The position numbers were made by a program, and so were the translations under genes. Source: Cytobacillus dafuensis (lineage in GTDB: Bacteria; Bacillota; Bacilli; Bacillales; Cytobacillaceae). From it: a DNA stretch of 64,000 nt. Below are positions 42,296 through 50,752 of the stretch, piece by piece (the stretch's first letter is position 1; each line of letters begins with the position of its first letter). The notes below the pieces were generated by a model that searched no databases, was not told the origin of the DNA, and saw only the letters and a program-made list of their open reading frames with translations. The stretch lies in NCBI RefSeq assembly GCF_007995155.1, contig NZ_CP042593.1, positions 2,956,001 through 3,020,000 of the forward strand, given 5' to 3'.

Positions 42296-43690
42296 TCATT
42301 TCAGCTTTTGAAGTTTATATTGTAATGTTTGCCTAGGAATCTCAAGGAGCTGTGCTGCCTGATTTATATTTCCATCGGTTTGTTGAAGGGCATCCTTTAT
42401 TAACTCTTTTTCTAACTGCTGTAGATTATTTCTCAAGGATAGACTTATTATTTTCTTCTCCATTTTTGTATGCATAAAATTTTGCTTCAGCATGACTGGC
42501 AAATCTATTTCTGTTAAAAACTCTCCTTCACATACATTCATCATATACTCTATTGTGTGTTTTAATTCTCTTACATTCCCAGGCCAGCCATACGTTTTAA
42601 AGTAAGTCATTACCTTAGCATTCACACCTATAACACTCTTTTTAAAAGCTAAATTAAAAGAAGAAATAAAGTGTTCTGTAAGAAAGGGAATATCCTCCTG
42701 CCTTTCCCTTAACGGTAGAAGTCTAAAGGTCAAAACATTTAATCGGTAAAAAAGATCATCTCTTATCTGCTGCTTTTCAAGTGCTATTTGTGGATGAACA
42801 TTCATTGCCGCAATAATTCGTACATTTACAAAAAAACTTTCCGTACTGCCAACTCTTCTTACAAGACCGTCCTCCAGAACTCTAAGAAGCTTCGCCTGCA
42901 GCTCAATTGGCATCGTATGGATTTCGTCAAGAAAAAGGGTACCTCCATCCGCAAGCTCGAATAAGCCTGGCCGGTCCACCGCACCTGTATAGGATCCTTT
43001 CGATGTTCCAAATAAAATGCTTTCTAGTAATGTCTCTGGGATTGCTGCACAGTTCTGGGCAATAAAAGGACCTTCTGCTCGTAAAGAGGCATGGTGAATA
43101 CCTTGTACAAAAAGCTCCTTCCCACAACCGCTTTCTCCAAAAACCATTATAGGGGAATCTGACTTTGCAAGCTTTTTTGCTTCATCTTTAACTGCCATTA
43201 AGTCAGAGCTAACTGTTAAAATACTATCTAAAGTATATTGCGTACTAGTTGAGGATTTCTTTTTTTTCTTCACTGGGAGTTCCATCTTTTTCTGTAAATC
43301 AAGCAATCTTTCAGAAAGTAGCTTCAACCTTGAATAATCCTTCGCAATCTCCACTGCTCCTACCGTCTTACCACTCACTCTAATTGGGAGTGTGGTATTT
43401 ATCGTTTCAATTTGATGTCCGTGGGCATTTACATATGACTGAGATTGATTATAAATGGGTTTATTTGTTTTCATCACTTTTAAGAGCGTACTAGTCTGTT
43501 CATTTAACGAGGGAAAAGCGGATAAAAGTGGTCTATCTAATACTTCGTTTACATTCATTCCATCATGCTTAGCCGCGATTTCATTATAATAGATGGTTTT
43601 TCCATTTAAATCTACAACATGAATCCCTTCATCTATTCCATTTAAAATGGCTGAAAGTACCTCTTTTGATTTTACATGTAATTTAGTGAT
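42296..43690 (-). CDS. Sigma-54-dependent activator (RocR/BkdR type)
   Basis: Enhancer-binding activator with an N-terminal PAS-like sensor (HVVDLNGKTIYYNEIAA ... residues ~20-130), AAA+ domain (Walker A GESGCGKELF, loop GSYTGA in place of the usual GAFTGA, GGTLFLDEIH, R-fingers) and a Fis-type helix-turn-helix (NINQAAQLLEIPRQTLQYKLQ). Homology continues upstream of the first ATG (43558) for another 44 codons with no ATG, GTG or TTG before the stop; GGGGGG is spaced 6 nt from an ATC at 43690, which I take as the probable start. It most likely drives kamA. Confidence 0.85.
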   Translation of the reverse strand: MTKLHVKSKEVLSAILNGIDEGIHVVDLNGKTIYYNEIAAKHDGMNVNEVLDRPLLSAFPSLNEQTSTLLKVMKTNKPIYNQSQSYVNAHGHQIETINTTLPIRVSGKTVGAVEIAKDYSRLKLLSERLLDLQKKMELPVKKKKKSSTSTQYTLDSILTVSSDLMAVKDEAKKLAKSDSPIMVFGESGCGKELFVQGIHHASLRAEGPFIAQNCAAIPETLLESILFGTSKGSYTGAVDRPGLFELADGGTLFLDEIHTMPIELQAKLLRVLEDGLVRRVGSTESFFVNVRIIAAMNVHPQIALEKQQIRDDLFYRLNVLTFRLLPLRERQEDIPFLTEHFISSFNLAFKKSVIGVNAKVMTYFKTYGWPGNVRELKHTIEYMMNVCEGEFLTEIDLPVMLKQNFMHTKMEKKIISLSLRNNLQQLEKELIKDALQQTDGNINQAAQLLEIPRQTLQYKLQKLK

Positions 43691-43792
43691 CCCTATCCCC
43701 CCTTTTTATAAATATATATGTTATAACAGCCGAAAAATTGTCTTCTTTCTGCCGAAAATTTGGCAGTAGAAATGGATCAAGCACCTTCAGAA

Positions 43793-44644
43793 TTATTTTG
43801 AAAGATCCTTTACCCAAACATTCATATCCTCCAGCTTATCAAAAATATAACAGTTATTGATAAGTCTACCTCGATAGTAATATCCTAGCTGGTGCAAGGC
43901 AGCATTCATACCAAATGATAAGGATCTTGCAATTGAATAAGCACAATATACACCATTTCCCCTCAAATCAGCTTCAAGCTTCTCTAATAAAATTTTCATT
44001 AAGCCATGCTTACGGTGTTCAGGTAAAGTTGCACAATCGGTTAATTCGGCGTTTTTGTAGAAGGAATTAACTTCAGCCGATGCCGCGCTGACAATTTCTC
44101 CATTAAGATGGAAGCAATAATAAATAGTACCATCTTGTATTGTTTTTTCAATATACTGAGGATCATTGAGTGGAGTTGGATAGATTTGAAATACTTTCCC
44201 ATAAAGGTTTGCTAAGCTTTTTGCATCCTCAATGGTTATTTTTTTTAGTTTATACTCGGATGGAGGAAGAATTGGGTAACTGTTTCTTTCTAATGCAACA
44301 ACATTTTTTACAATATGATCTTCGTTCAGCCACTGAGTGCTTGTCCTTCTTTCAGAAGTATAATATTTACAAAAAAAATAAAGATTTGAGCCAAGAAAAT
44401 AATTCTCAATCATTGCCTCGCAATGATAGCCATGTTCAATTAGGCTTAGATAATGTTCTTTTCTTCCTTTAATAATTAGTTTTTCTGCATGCTGACTATT
44501 TACGAGCGTTTCTGCTTTTTTAATTGCTTCAGGTATATTTCCACATAAATCATCTACTCGAATTCGTTTGTTAAACAAATCTTTATAAACTTCCAATGAA
44601 AATTGATCGGTTTGAATTAATTGTATATCAGTAATTTTTTCCAT
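43793..44644 (-). CDS. ablB: Beta-lysine N-acetyltransferase (YodP/AblB)
   Basis: A 283-residue GNAT enzyme predicted to acetylate beta-lysine at the epsilon amino group, giving the compatible solute N-epsilon-acetyl-beta-lysine. N-terminal domain of ~140 residues, then the GNAT fold (LKKITIEDAKSLANLYGKVFQ, EIVSAASAEVNSFYKNAELTDCATLPEHRKHGLMKILL with the CoA loop). GGAGGAAAG lies 6 nt before the ATG. In the genome order it follows yodQ-like and precedes the activator. Confidence 0.85.
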   Translation of the reverse strand: MEKITDIQLIQTDQFSLEVYKDLFNKRIRVDDLCGNIPEAIKKAETLVNSQHAEKLIIKGRKEHYLSLIEHGYHCEAMIENYFLGSNLYFFCKYYTSERRTSTQWLNEDHIVKNVVALERNSYPILPPSEYKLKKITIEDAKSLANLYGKVFQIYPTPLNDPQYIEKTIQDGTIYYCFHLNGEIVSAASAEVNSFYKNAELTDCATLPEHRKHGLMKILLEKLEADLRGNGVYCAYSIARSLSFGMNAALHQLGYYYRGRLINNCYIFDKLEDMNVWVKDLSK

Positions 44645-44746
44645 CTTTTCTTTCCTCCATAATTGAAAAGACTAAGCGCCTTCCCTCGAGGTTGATAAAA
44701 ACGGGACAAAACAATTATTAGAAAAGGCACTTTAATCCAAATAAAT

Positions 44747-46009
44747 CTAATTAGTTTCACACCATTTTAAAAGCGTTAAAGCAATTATTTCAGCCGCTAC
44801 AAATACTTCATTAATTGAAATATACTCATTCACATCGTGCGCTACCTCTGTTACTCCTGGTCCAAACACAACAACAGGGATGTCCGCCACAGTAGAAAGG
44901 ATCCCACCGTCTGTTCCCCATGGCGATGCTTCAACTACCGGTCTCGTCTGTTTCACTTTTTGAAAGCATTCTGAAATCGTTTCTATTAATGGATGATTAG
45001 CTTCAAGATTTCCTGGAAGCCATCTTCCTCCGAACCATTCTATTATTGGGGGATTTAAACATAACCAATTATCCGCTTCTGAGATTTGAACTAACATTGC
45101 CTCCATTTCTTTTTCTGCATCTTCCATCTTTTCATCAGGTGACACCCCCATCCTTCCTTCAATAACTGCAATATCAGGAACTGATGATGGCCATTCTCCA
45201 CTATGGATTTTCCCTATATTAATAGGAATTGGTATCGGTATGTTTTCATACAGCGGATCAGTAATTTTCTCATTTCTCTTTTTCTCTAAATTCTGCAATC
45301 CTGTCATAACTATCATCGCTTTTTCAATTGCACTTATCCCTTCATACCTTGTTCCACCATGTGCAGAACGTCCTTTTACAGTGATCCGAAACCACATTGA
45401 ACCTTGCTGCTTTGGAAACAATTTCATATTTGTCGGTTCTGGAATAATGGCCCCATCTGCTTTATATCCTCTTAAAACTGCTGCGAGTGTGCCAGCCCCA
45501 CCACTCTCTTCTTCAATAACACTCTGAAAAATAACATCCCCTTTTAATTGAATACCGGAATTTATGATCGCTTCAATTGCTAATAAAAGGGAAACAGTCC
45601 CACCTTTCATATCAGTAGACCCTCGGCCATAGATATTTCCTTCCTCAATATGTCCGCTGAAAGGGTCATGTTTCCACTCATTTCGATCCCCTGCTGGGAC
45701 AACATCAATGTGGCCGTTAAGTATAATCGACCTGCCTCCACCAGCACCTTTAAGCACTCCAACAATATTGGGATTTCCTGAAAAGTCTTTTCGATCTGAG
45801 CAAAAGACCGGATGGGTGAATAGATCATCCTCTCCAATTTCCCAAATATCTAATGAAAGACCAAGCTCCCTGCATTTTTCAATAATAATTGCCTGTGCAC
45901 TGCTTTCATTTCCACGTATACTTCCTTCCTGAACAAGTCTTTGCAGGAGGTTCATTCCTTTTTTTTTGTTTTCCGCAAGCCATTTTTTTATTTTTTTTTC
46001 TTCCAACAT
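44747..46009 (-). CDS. M20 family deacylase (YodQ-like)
   Basis: A 420-residue zinc hydrolase of the ArgE/DapE type, probably removing the acetyl group from an acetylated beta-lysine intermediate. Metal-site motifs: LNGHIDVVPAGD, GRGSTDMKGG, EEESGGAGT, EPTN and the C-terminal HDVNEYI. First codons lie in a poly-A-rich stretch (KKIKKWLAENKKKGMN), a place for sequencing error. Same strand and cluster as the CoA-transferase subunits upstream (46 nt gap). Confidence 0.85.
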   Translation of the reverse strand: MLEEKKIKKWLAENKKKGMNLLQRLVQEGSIRGNESSAQAIIIEKCRELGLSLDIWEIGEDDLFTHPVFCSDRKDFSGNPNIVGVLKGAGGGRSIILNGHIDVVPAGDRNEWKHDPFSGHIEEGNIYGRGSTDMKGGTVSLLLAIEAIINSGIQLKGDVIFQSVIEEESGGAGTLAAVLRGYKADGAIIPEPTNMKLFPKQQGSMWFRITVKGRSAHGGTRYEGISAIEKAMIVMTGLQNLEKKRNEKITDPLYENIPIPIPINIGKIHSGEWPSSVPDIAVIEGRMGVSPDEKMEDAEKEMEAMLVQISEADNWLCLNPPIIEWFGGRWLPGNLEANHPLIETISECFQKVKQTRPVVEASPWGTDGGILSTVADIPVVVFGPGVTEVAHDVNEYISINEVFVAAEIIALTLLKWCETN

Positions 46010-46054
46010 ACCGTCACTCCTTAGAATAACAAACTGTTACATTTCCGAACCTTA

Positions 46055-46717
46055 CTAGTCTATGATTTCTAGATTTTCAATTATTTGAAAATCACAACCG
46101 GTATTCATTCTTACTTCTTCAATCGTATAAGGTGAAAATAATTCAGTAAGAATTAATCCATGTCCCGATACTTGAAAAACAGCCATTTCAGTAATGATTA
46201 CATTTACACATTTAGCAGAAGTTAACGGCAGCGAACATTCCTTCACTATTTTTGCATTTCCTCTTTTGTCTGTATGATTCATTAATACAATAACTTTTTT
46301 AGCCTTTTGCGCTAATTCCATTGCTCCTCCCATACCAGGAACTTTCTTACCCGGTACAATCCAATTAGCTAGATCTCCTTTTTCACTCACCTGTAAGGAA
46401 CCAAGAATGGTCACATCGATTCTCCCACGACGAATCATGCCAAAGGAAACTGCACTGTCACAATAGGAAGCCCCTTTGACAACTGTAACTGGATAGCCTC
46501 CTGCATTGCATAGGTTTTCGTCTTCTTCTCCTTTAACAGGACTTGCCCCCATCCCCGTTATCCCATTTTCTGCATGAAACAGGACATTAATCTGCTTAGG
46601 CAAATAGTTTGGAACGAGGGAAGGAATACCGATACCTAGATTCACGACCATCCCTTCCTTTATTTCCTCTGCAGCACGCTTGGCAATTCTATTTCGACTT
46701 TCTATTCCCATACCCAT
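46055..46717 (-). CDS. CoA-transferase subunit B (YodR-like)
   Basis: A 220-residue beta subunit of a type I 3-oxoacid CoA-transferase: GMVVNLGIGIPSLVPNYL and the catalytic-Glu segment HAENGITGMG; a GGAMELAQKAKKVIVLM block follows. With the A subunit it would activate a beta-keto or beta-amino acid to its CoA ester during lysine/beta-lysine breakdown. ATG 46717 is 7 nt after GGGGTGA and overlaps the A-subunit gene by 16 nt. Confidence 0.88.
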   Translation of the reverse strand: MGMGIESRNRIAKRAAEEIKEGMVVNLGIGIPSLVPNYLPKQINVLFHAENGITGMGASPVKGEEDENLCNAGGYPVTVVKGASYCDSAVSFGMIRRGRIDVTILGSLQVSEKGDLANWIVPGKKVPGMGGAMELAQKAKKVIVLMNHTDKRGNAKIVKECSLPLTSAKCVNVIITEMAVFQVSGHGLILTELFSPYTIEEVRMNTGCDFQIIENLEIID

Positions 46718-47394
46718 TTCCAATTCACCCCTTTAGAAGGAACAATATAATCAACAAACACTCCAGGTGTAATAATTTCGTCTGGATTTAAGCTGCCTAA
46801 TGGGACGATTTCCTCTACCTCTGCAATTGTAATATTTCCTGCCATTGCAACTAGCGGATTCGTATTTCTCGCACTTTTATCATATATAAGGTTCCCATAT
46901 GAATCAGCTTTTTTCGCAAATACGATAGAAACATCTCCTGTGAGAGCCGTTTCAACTAAATACTCTTTACCCTTAGAATTGACTTTCTGTTTGTTGCTTG
47001 AAACCAACTCATTATCCATACCGATATCGGATAAGATTCCAGCTACTCCTACTCCACCTGCCCTAATTCTTTCAGCAAGAATACCTTGAGGAGAAAATTC
47101 CACTTCCAGCTGTCCTTCAGTCATTAATTGCCCAGCAACTGGATTTGAGCCAATATGGGAAGCAATGATTTTCCCAGCTCTTCCTTGACTAACGATTTTG
47201 CCTATCCCTATATGAGGGAATCCTGTATCATTCCCAATTAGTGTTAAATGACGAATCCCTTTTTCAAGAATACCATCGATAATCGTAGGTGGAGAGCCAA
47301 TTCCACCAAAGCCGCCAAACAATATGGTCATTCCGTCATGAAAATGCTCCATTGCCTCCTCAATAGAAATAATTTTTTTGAAGGAATTTTCCAT
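46702..47394 (-). CDS. CoA-transferase subunit A (YodS-like)
   Basis: A 230-residue alpha subunit: GMTILFGGFGGIGSPPTIIDGI, GNDTGFPHIGIGKIVSQG and EYLVETALTGDVSIVFAKKADSYGNL are standard for the AtoD/ScoA family. It shares a base with the aminotransferase stop at 47394, so the aminotransferase, A and B subunits form one coupled unit. Confidence 0.88.
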   Translation of the reverse strand: MENSFKKIISIEEAMEHFHDGMTILFGGFGGIGSPPTIIDGILEKGIRHLTLIGNDTGFPHIGIGKIVSQGRAGKIIASHIGSNPVAGQLMTEGQLEVEFSPQGILAERIRAGGVGVAGILSDIGMDNELVSSNKQKVNSKGKEYLVETALTGDVSIVFAKKADSYGNLIYDKSARNTNPLVAMAGNITIAEVEEIVPLGSLNPDEIITPGVFVDYIVPSKGVNWKWVWE

Positions 47395-48749
47395 TACTCC
47401 ATTCCCTCCCTGACTGACAAATATTTATTCGAAAAAAGTTGGAATGTCACTTGTAATCTCTTTATTAATTCATCTATTTCAGGAATCGTAATAGTTAATG
47501 GAGGAGCGATTAATACTGAATCACCATTGATTCCATCAATTCCTGCTCCAGCTGGATAAATGAGCAGACCACAATTCTGTGCAAGCTGAATGAGTTTTTG
47601 TGTTAATTGAAGTTCTCTTGGAAAAGGGGTTTTTTCTTCCCTATCCTTAACAAATTCTAAGCCGATCATGAGCCCTTTCCCTCGGATATCTCCTATAAAT
47701 GGAAAGTTATCTTGGAGCTTTTCTAGTTTTTCTATCAAATACACACTTTTTTTATCTACTTCTTTAATAATTTCGTTCTTCTCTAAATATTCAAGAACGG
47801 CAAGCGCAACTGCACATGATTGTGGATTAGCGCTTAATGTATGTCCGCTCATTACAATTTTTGATCCCGCCAAAATAGGTTTCATCACTCGTTCACTTAC
47901 TAAAGCAGCAGCAATCGGAGCATAGCCAGCCCCCATTCCTTTACCAAGTGCAACAATATCCGGCTCTATATCCCAATGTTCACATGCTAGCATCGCTCCT
48001 GTTCTGCCAAAGCCTGTCATGACTTCATCTGCAATAAAGAGGATGTCATTTTTTTCACATATTTCTTTAATTACTTTATAGTAGCCCTTCGGTGGTGTTA
48101 TGGCCCCTCCAGATGCACCGATAATCGGTTCCGCGATAAATGCAGCTATTTGATTTGCTCCGATTCTCTTAATGACTGTATCGAGCTCCTGTGCGCATAC
48201 ATGCCCACAATTTGAAGCTTCCAGATTATATGGACATCTGTAGCAATAGGGTGGATGAATGACAGGAAAATCTTCTAGAAGTGGGATGAATCTTGCCCTC
48301 CTACCTGTATGGCCAGACATTGATAAGGCACCTAATGTTATCCCATGATAGCTCATCCATCTCGATAGGACTTTTTGTTTTGTGTGGATCCCTTTTTCTT
48401 GCCAGTGTTGAATAGCGATTTTCATTGCCGTCTCAGTTGCTTCAGAGCCGCTATTTACAAAAAAACACCAGTTTAAGTCACCTATCGTGAGTTCAGCAAT
48501 TTTTTGGGCAAGCTTTTCTGCCGCATCACTCGTAAACTGTGATCGGTATACGAATGACACACGTTTTGCCTGTTCAAGCATGGCATCTATTATTTCCTTT
48601 ACTCCATGACCGATATTTGCGGTAATTGCACCTGACGAGGCATCCAAATATTCCTTTCCTTCATTGTCGTATAAATAAATTCCTTTACCATAATCGATTA
48701 CTGGATAATTAGCACCCAGCAATGGCTTAATTAAGTTTGTTTGGTGCAT
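47394..48749 (-). CDS. Class III aminotransferase (YodT-like)
   Basis: A 451-residue PLP enzyme of the omega-amino-acid aminotransferase group. PLP contacts: VNSGSEATETAMKIA, SYHGITLGALS, DEVMTGFGRTG and the Schiff-base Lys in ALGKGMGAGYAP. It would remove the terminal amino group of a beta-lysine-derived intermediate. First gene of the yodT-S-R-Q-P-like block; the order is the reverse of what I recall for B. subtilis (kamA first, yodT last). I saw no -24/-12 element before it. Confidence 0.88.
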   Translation of the reverse strand: MHQTNLIKPLLGANYPVIDYGKGIYLYDNEGKEYLDASSGAITANIGHGVKEIIDAMLEQAKRVSFVYRSQFTSDAAEKLAQKIAELTIGDLNWCFFVNSGSEATETAMKIAIQHWQEKGIHTKQKVLSRWMSYHGITLGALSMSGHTGRRARFIPLLEDFPVIHPPYCYRCPYNLEASNCGHVCAQELDTVIKRIGANQIAAFIAEPIIGASGGAITPPKGYYKVIKEICEKNDILFIADEVMTGFGRTGAMLACEHWDIEPDIVALGKGMGAGYAPIAAALVSERVMKPILAGSKIVMSGHTLSANPQSCAVALAVLEYLEKNEIIKEVDKKSVYLIEKLEKLQDNFPFIGDIRGKGLMIGLEFVKDREEKTPFPRELQLTQKLIQLAQNCGLLIYPAGAGIDGINGDSVLIAPPLTITIPEIDELIKRLQVTFQLFSNKYLSVREGME

Positions 48750-48850
48750 AAGCCAGCCTCCTCCATCCCATTTACAACGATTTCATACCATTAAGACAAT
48801 ACTAGATTATATGAGATGATTGTCTAAATCTTTCATATATATCGTGAAAA

Positions 48851-48986
48851 TTAGAAAAACTTGGCCTTCGCCAAGTCCTTTTTGGCGAAGGCCTTAGTTT
48901 TACTTATGCGATCTTATTAGCAGATATTTAATTGAACACACACTTTACTTTAGTACGCTAATAAACTTAAACTTTCCTATGAGCTA
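48851..48986 (+). repeat. Family A intergenic repeat, copy at 48.9 kb
   Basis: TTAGAAAAACTTGGCCTTCGCC hairpin with GGCGAAGGCCTTAGTTTTACT, then TTATGCGATCTTATTAGCAG and the standard tail to GAGCTA. Relative to other copies both hairpin arms carry matching changes (GGCCTTCGCC / GGCGAAGGCC versus GGCATTCGCC / GGCGAATGCC), a compensatory substitution. Confidence 0.82.
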
Positions 48987-49016
48987 AAAAAAGACAGCCG
49001 TTTACTAGCTGTCTTT
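48985..49016 (-). terminator. Terminator of the LD-carboxypeptidase gene
   Basis: AAGACAGC / GCTGTCTT stem with a minus-strand T-run, 14 nt after the stop codon. Confidence 0.82.
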
Positions 49017-49029
49017 AGAATAGATACTT

Positions 49030-50025
49030 TTATTTGTGGTTTATAATGGAATTTTGCTCTATTAGGATTTCTGTTTTATTGCCAGTAGCTGAAACTGTTG
49101 CATGAGACCCTACCGGAATCGTTGCGAACGGCTGAACATGGCCAAAATTAACATTACCTATAATTGGAATATGTGCTAATTCCTTCTTTGATGCAATAAT
49201 TTTTCTAAGAGCTTCTTCTGTTATATGTGAATCTTTTTGAAATCTACCAATCAAAACTGCTTGAATATCTTTAGCATCTGGAAGATGAAGAAGTGATTGA
49301 AGATCACGATCAAATGTTAGAGCATGTGATTCATCATCATCCTCAATAAAGAGGATCGCATTTTTCAGTGAAGGCATAAACTCTGTACCTTGCAATAAAT
49401 TAAGTGTACATAAATTTCCGCCAATTAAAGTACCTTCTGCTTTCCCTTCCTGCAGCACAAAATAGCCATCCTGTTCAATGAATGTTCGATCCTCTTGATC
49501 AAGATACCATGCATCATCACTCCAATGAGAGGATGGTTCAATCTCATATGGAGCATCGTTTGTGACAGCTTGAATGAAAGATTCTAATGTATACTCAAAT
49601 CCATATTTTACTCCAAAGCTTGAGAAATTTGGTCCTGAATAATTAATCAAGCCGGTTTTTTTGTAAATCGCTGCGTTTAACGCCGTTATATCACTATATC
49701 CGCAAAATACCTTTGGGTTGTCGCGGATTAAGTCAAAATCAATATACTTTAGCAGCTGATTCGCATTATAGCCGCCAAGCACCGTAAGAATTCCTTTTAC
49801 ATCAGGATCACGAAAAGCGTCGTGTAAATCCTCGATTCTCTCTTCTATTGAGGTACTAAAAAAATCATCATGCTGTTCAACATTTTTTCCAAAAGTAACA
49901 TTGAACCCGAGTTGATTCAACCGCTCTGACGCAATTTCTATTTGCTTCCCTTTTAAAATCGCCATACTTCTTGATGGGGCTATTACCCTAATTTGATCTC
50001 CTGGTTTTAACCGTCCCGCAAGCAT
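49030..50025 (-). CDS. S66 peptidase, LD-carboxypeptidase / MccF-like
   Basis: A 331-residue serine peptidase of family S66. Catalytic triad regions: Ser in CGYSDITALN (about 108-117), Glu in LFIEDDDE, His in FGHVQPFATIP. S66 enzymes either recycle murein tetrapeptides in the cytoplasm (LdcA) or, in the MccF branch, cleave aminoacyl-nucleotide toxins such as processed microcin C. I cannot separate these here. GGGAGAG precedes the ATG. Monocistronic. Confidence 0.88.
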   Translation of the reverse strand: MLAGRLKPGDQIRVIAPSRSMAILKGKQIEIASERLNQLGFNVTFGKNVEQHDDFFSTSIEERIEDLHDAFRDPDVKGILTVLGGYNANQLLKYIDFDLIRDNPKVFCGYSDITALNAAIYKKTGLINYSGPNFSSFGVKYGFEYTLESFIQAVTNDAPYEIEPSSHWSDDAWYLDQEDRTFIEQDGYFVLQEGKAEGTLIGGNLCTLNLLQGTEFMPSLKNAILFIEDDDESHALTFDRDLQSLLHLPDAKDIQAVLIGRFQKDSHITEEALRKIIASKKELAHIPIIGNVNFGHVQPFATIPVGSHATVSATGNKTEILIEQNSIINHK

Positions 50026-50206
50026 ATTGATCTCTCCCTATTTACTAATAAAATAACAATATTTTACCAGACTTATAGCAAGTATAAAAGAACAATTATT
50101 TTTTAATAAAAATAGTTAATATATGTATAATACAATATTGGCCGATACTTAATGGGAAGTTAAAATTTACTTTAGCCCGATATTAATCTTGAACATTTCT
50201 TTTAGA
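50026..50206. other. Intergenic region, no gene seen
   Basis: A+T-rich space between the LD-carboxypeptidase start and the YjcZ-type gene terminator. Presumably holds the carboxypeptidase promoter; no repeat or supported reading frame. Confidence 0.4.
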
Positions 50207-50242
50207 CAAAAATGACTGCCCCTTTGAATAAAAGAGACAGTC
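50207..50242 (-). terminator. Probable terminator of the YjcZ-type gene
   Basis: GACTGCCCCTTT / AAAGAGACAGTC stem with two mismatches and a minus-strand T5 run. Confidence 0.55.
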
Positions 50243-50327
50243 CTGATATGATAATTAATTCCAATAACTTTTTACTTATTCATTTACAATCTTGCTCTTG
50301 GTCAAAGAATGACCTCTTTTCTTTTTA

Positions 50328-50582
50328 TCAGAAGCCTACACAGCTTGCTCCAATAATAATCAATAGAATAAACAATACAACAATTAAGGCAAAGCCGCCA
50401 AACCCACAACCACCTACAGGTCCTATACCAACACCAGCAACTGGAAATCCATAACCACCTACAGGTCCTATACCAGCACCAGCAACTGGAAATCCACACT
50501 CACCTACAGGTCCAATGCCAGCACCAGCAACTGGAAATCCATATCCTGGATAGCATGGATCACATCCATATCCATATTGCAT
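50328..50582 (-). CDS. YjcZ family sporulation-type protein with Gly-rich repeats
   Basis: An 84-residue protein ending in the YjcZ signature FALIVVLFILLIIIGASCV (single membrane helix). Before it, a cysteine/tyrosine head (MQYGYGCDPCYPG) and three near-perfect 15-residue repeats GFPVAGAGIGPVG.(C/Y), encoded by 45 bp direct repeats. YjcZ-type proteins are small hydrophobic products often made during sporulation. ATG 50582 follows GAGGAGTG by 6 nt. Cys residues fall at repeat ends, so cross-linking in a spore layer is conceivable. Confidence 0.8.
   Translation of the reverse strand: MQYGYGCDPCYPGYGFPVAGAGIGPVGECGFPVAGAGIGPVGGYGFPVAGVGIGPVGGCGFGGFALIVVLFILLIIIGASCVGF
50398..50534. repeat. Three 45 bp direct repeats inside the YjcZ-type gene
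   Basis: ACCTACAGGTCCTATACCA recurs at 45 bp spacing with ACACCAGCAACTGGAAATCC in each unit. Encodes the Gly/Val/Pro repeats; copy number is likely to vary between strains. Confidence 0.75.
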
Positions 50583-50710
50583 AATTTTCACTCCTCGCTT
50601 TTTTTGGGGCATTTTCCATATTAACTTATGATGTTGGTGCTTGACCTGTACGGGTGTTTGCCTATTTTATCGAAAAGTGCTGTCTAAACTTTTTAGCACA
50701 GATTATAAAT

Positions 50711-50740
50711 AAAATAGACCCCTTTTTCCAAAGAGGTCCA
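50711..50740 (-). terminator. Terminator of the rsgA-type gene
   Basis: GACCCCTTTT / AAAGAGGTC stem with minus-strand ATTTTATTT after it. Confidence 0.65.
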
Positions 50741-50752
50741 AAATTTCTTTCA

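Noticed and set aside
50302..50499. 65-codon Trp/Cys-rich minus-strand frame
   Set aside because: Out-of-frame reading of the 45 bp repeats in the YjcZ-type gene.
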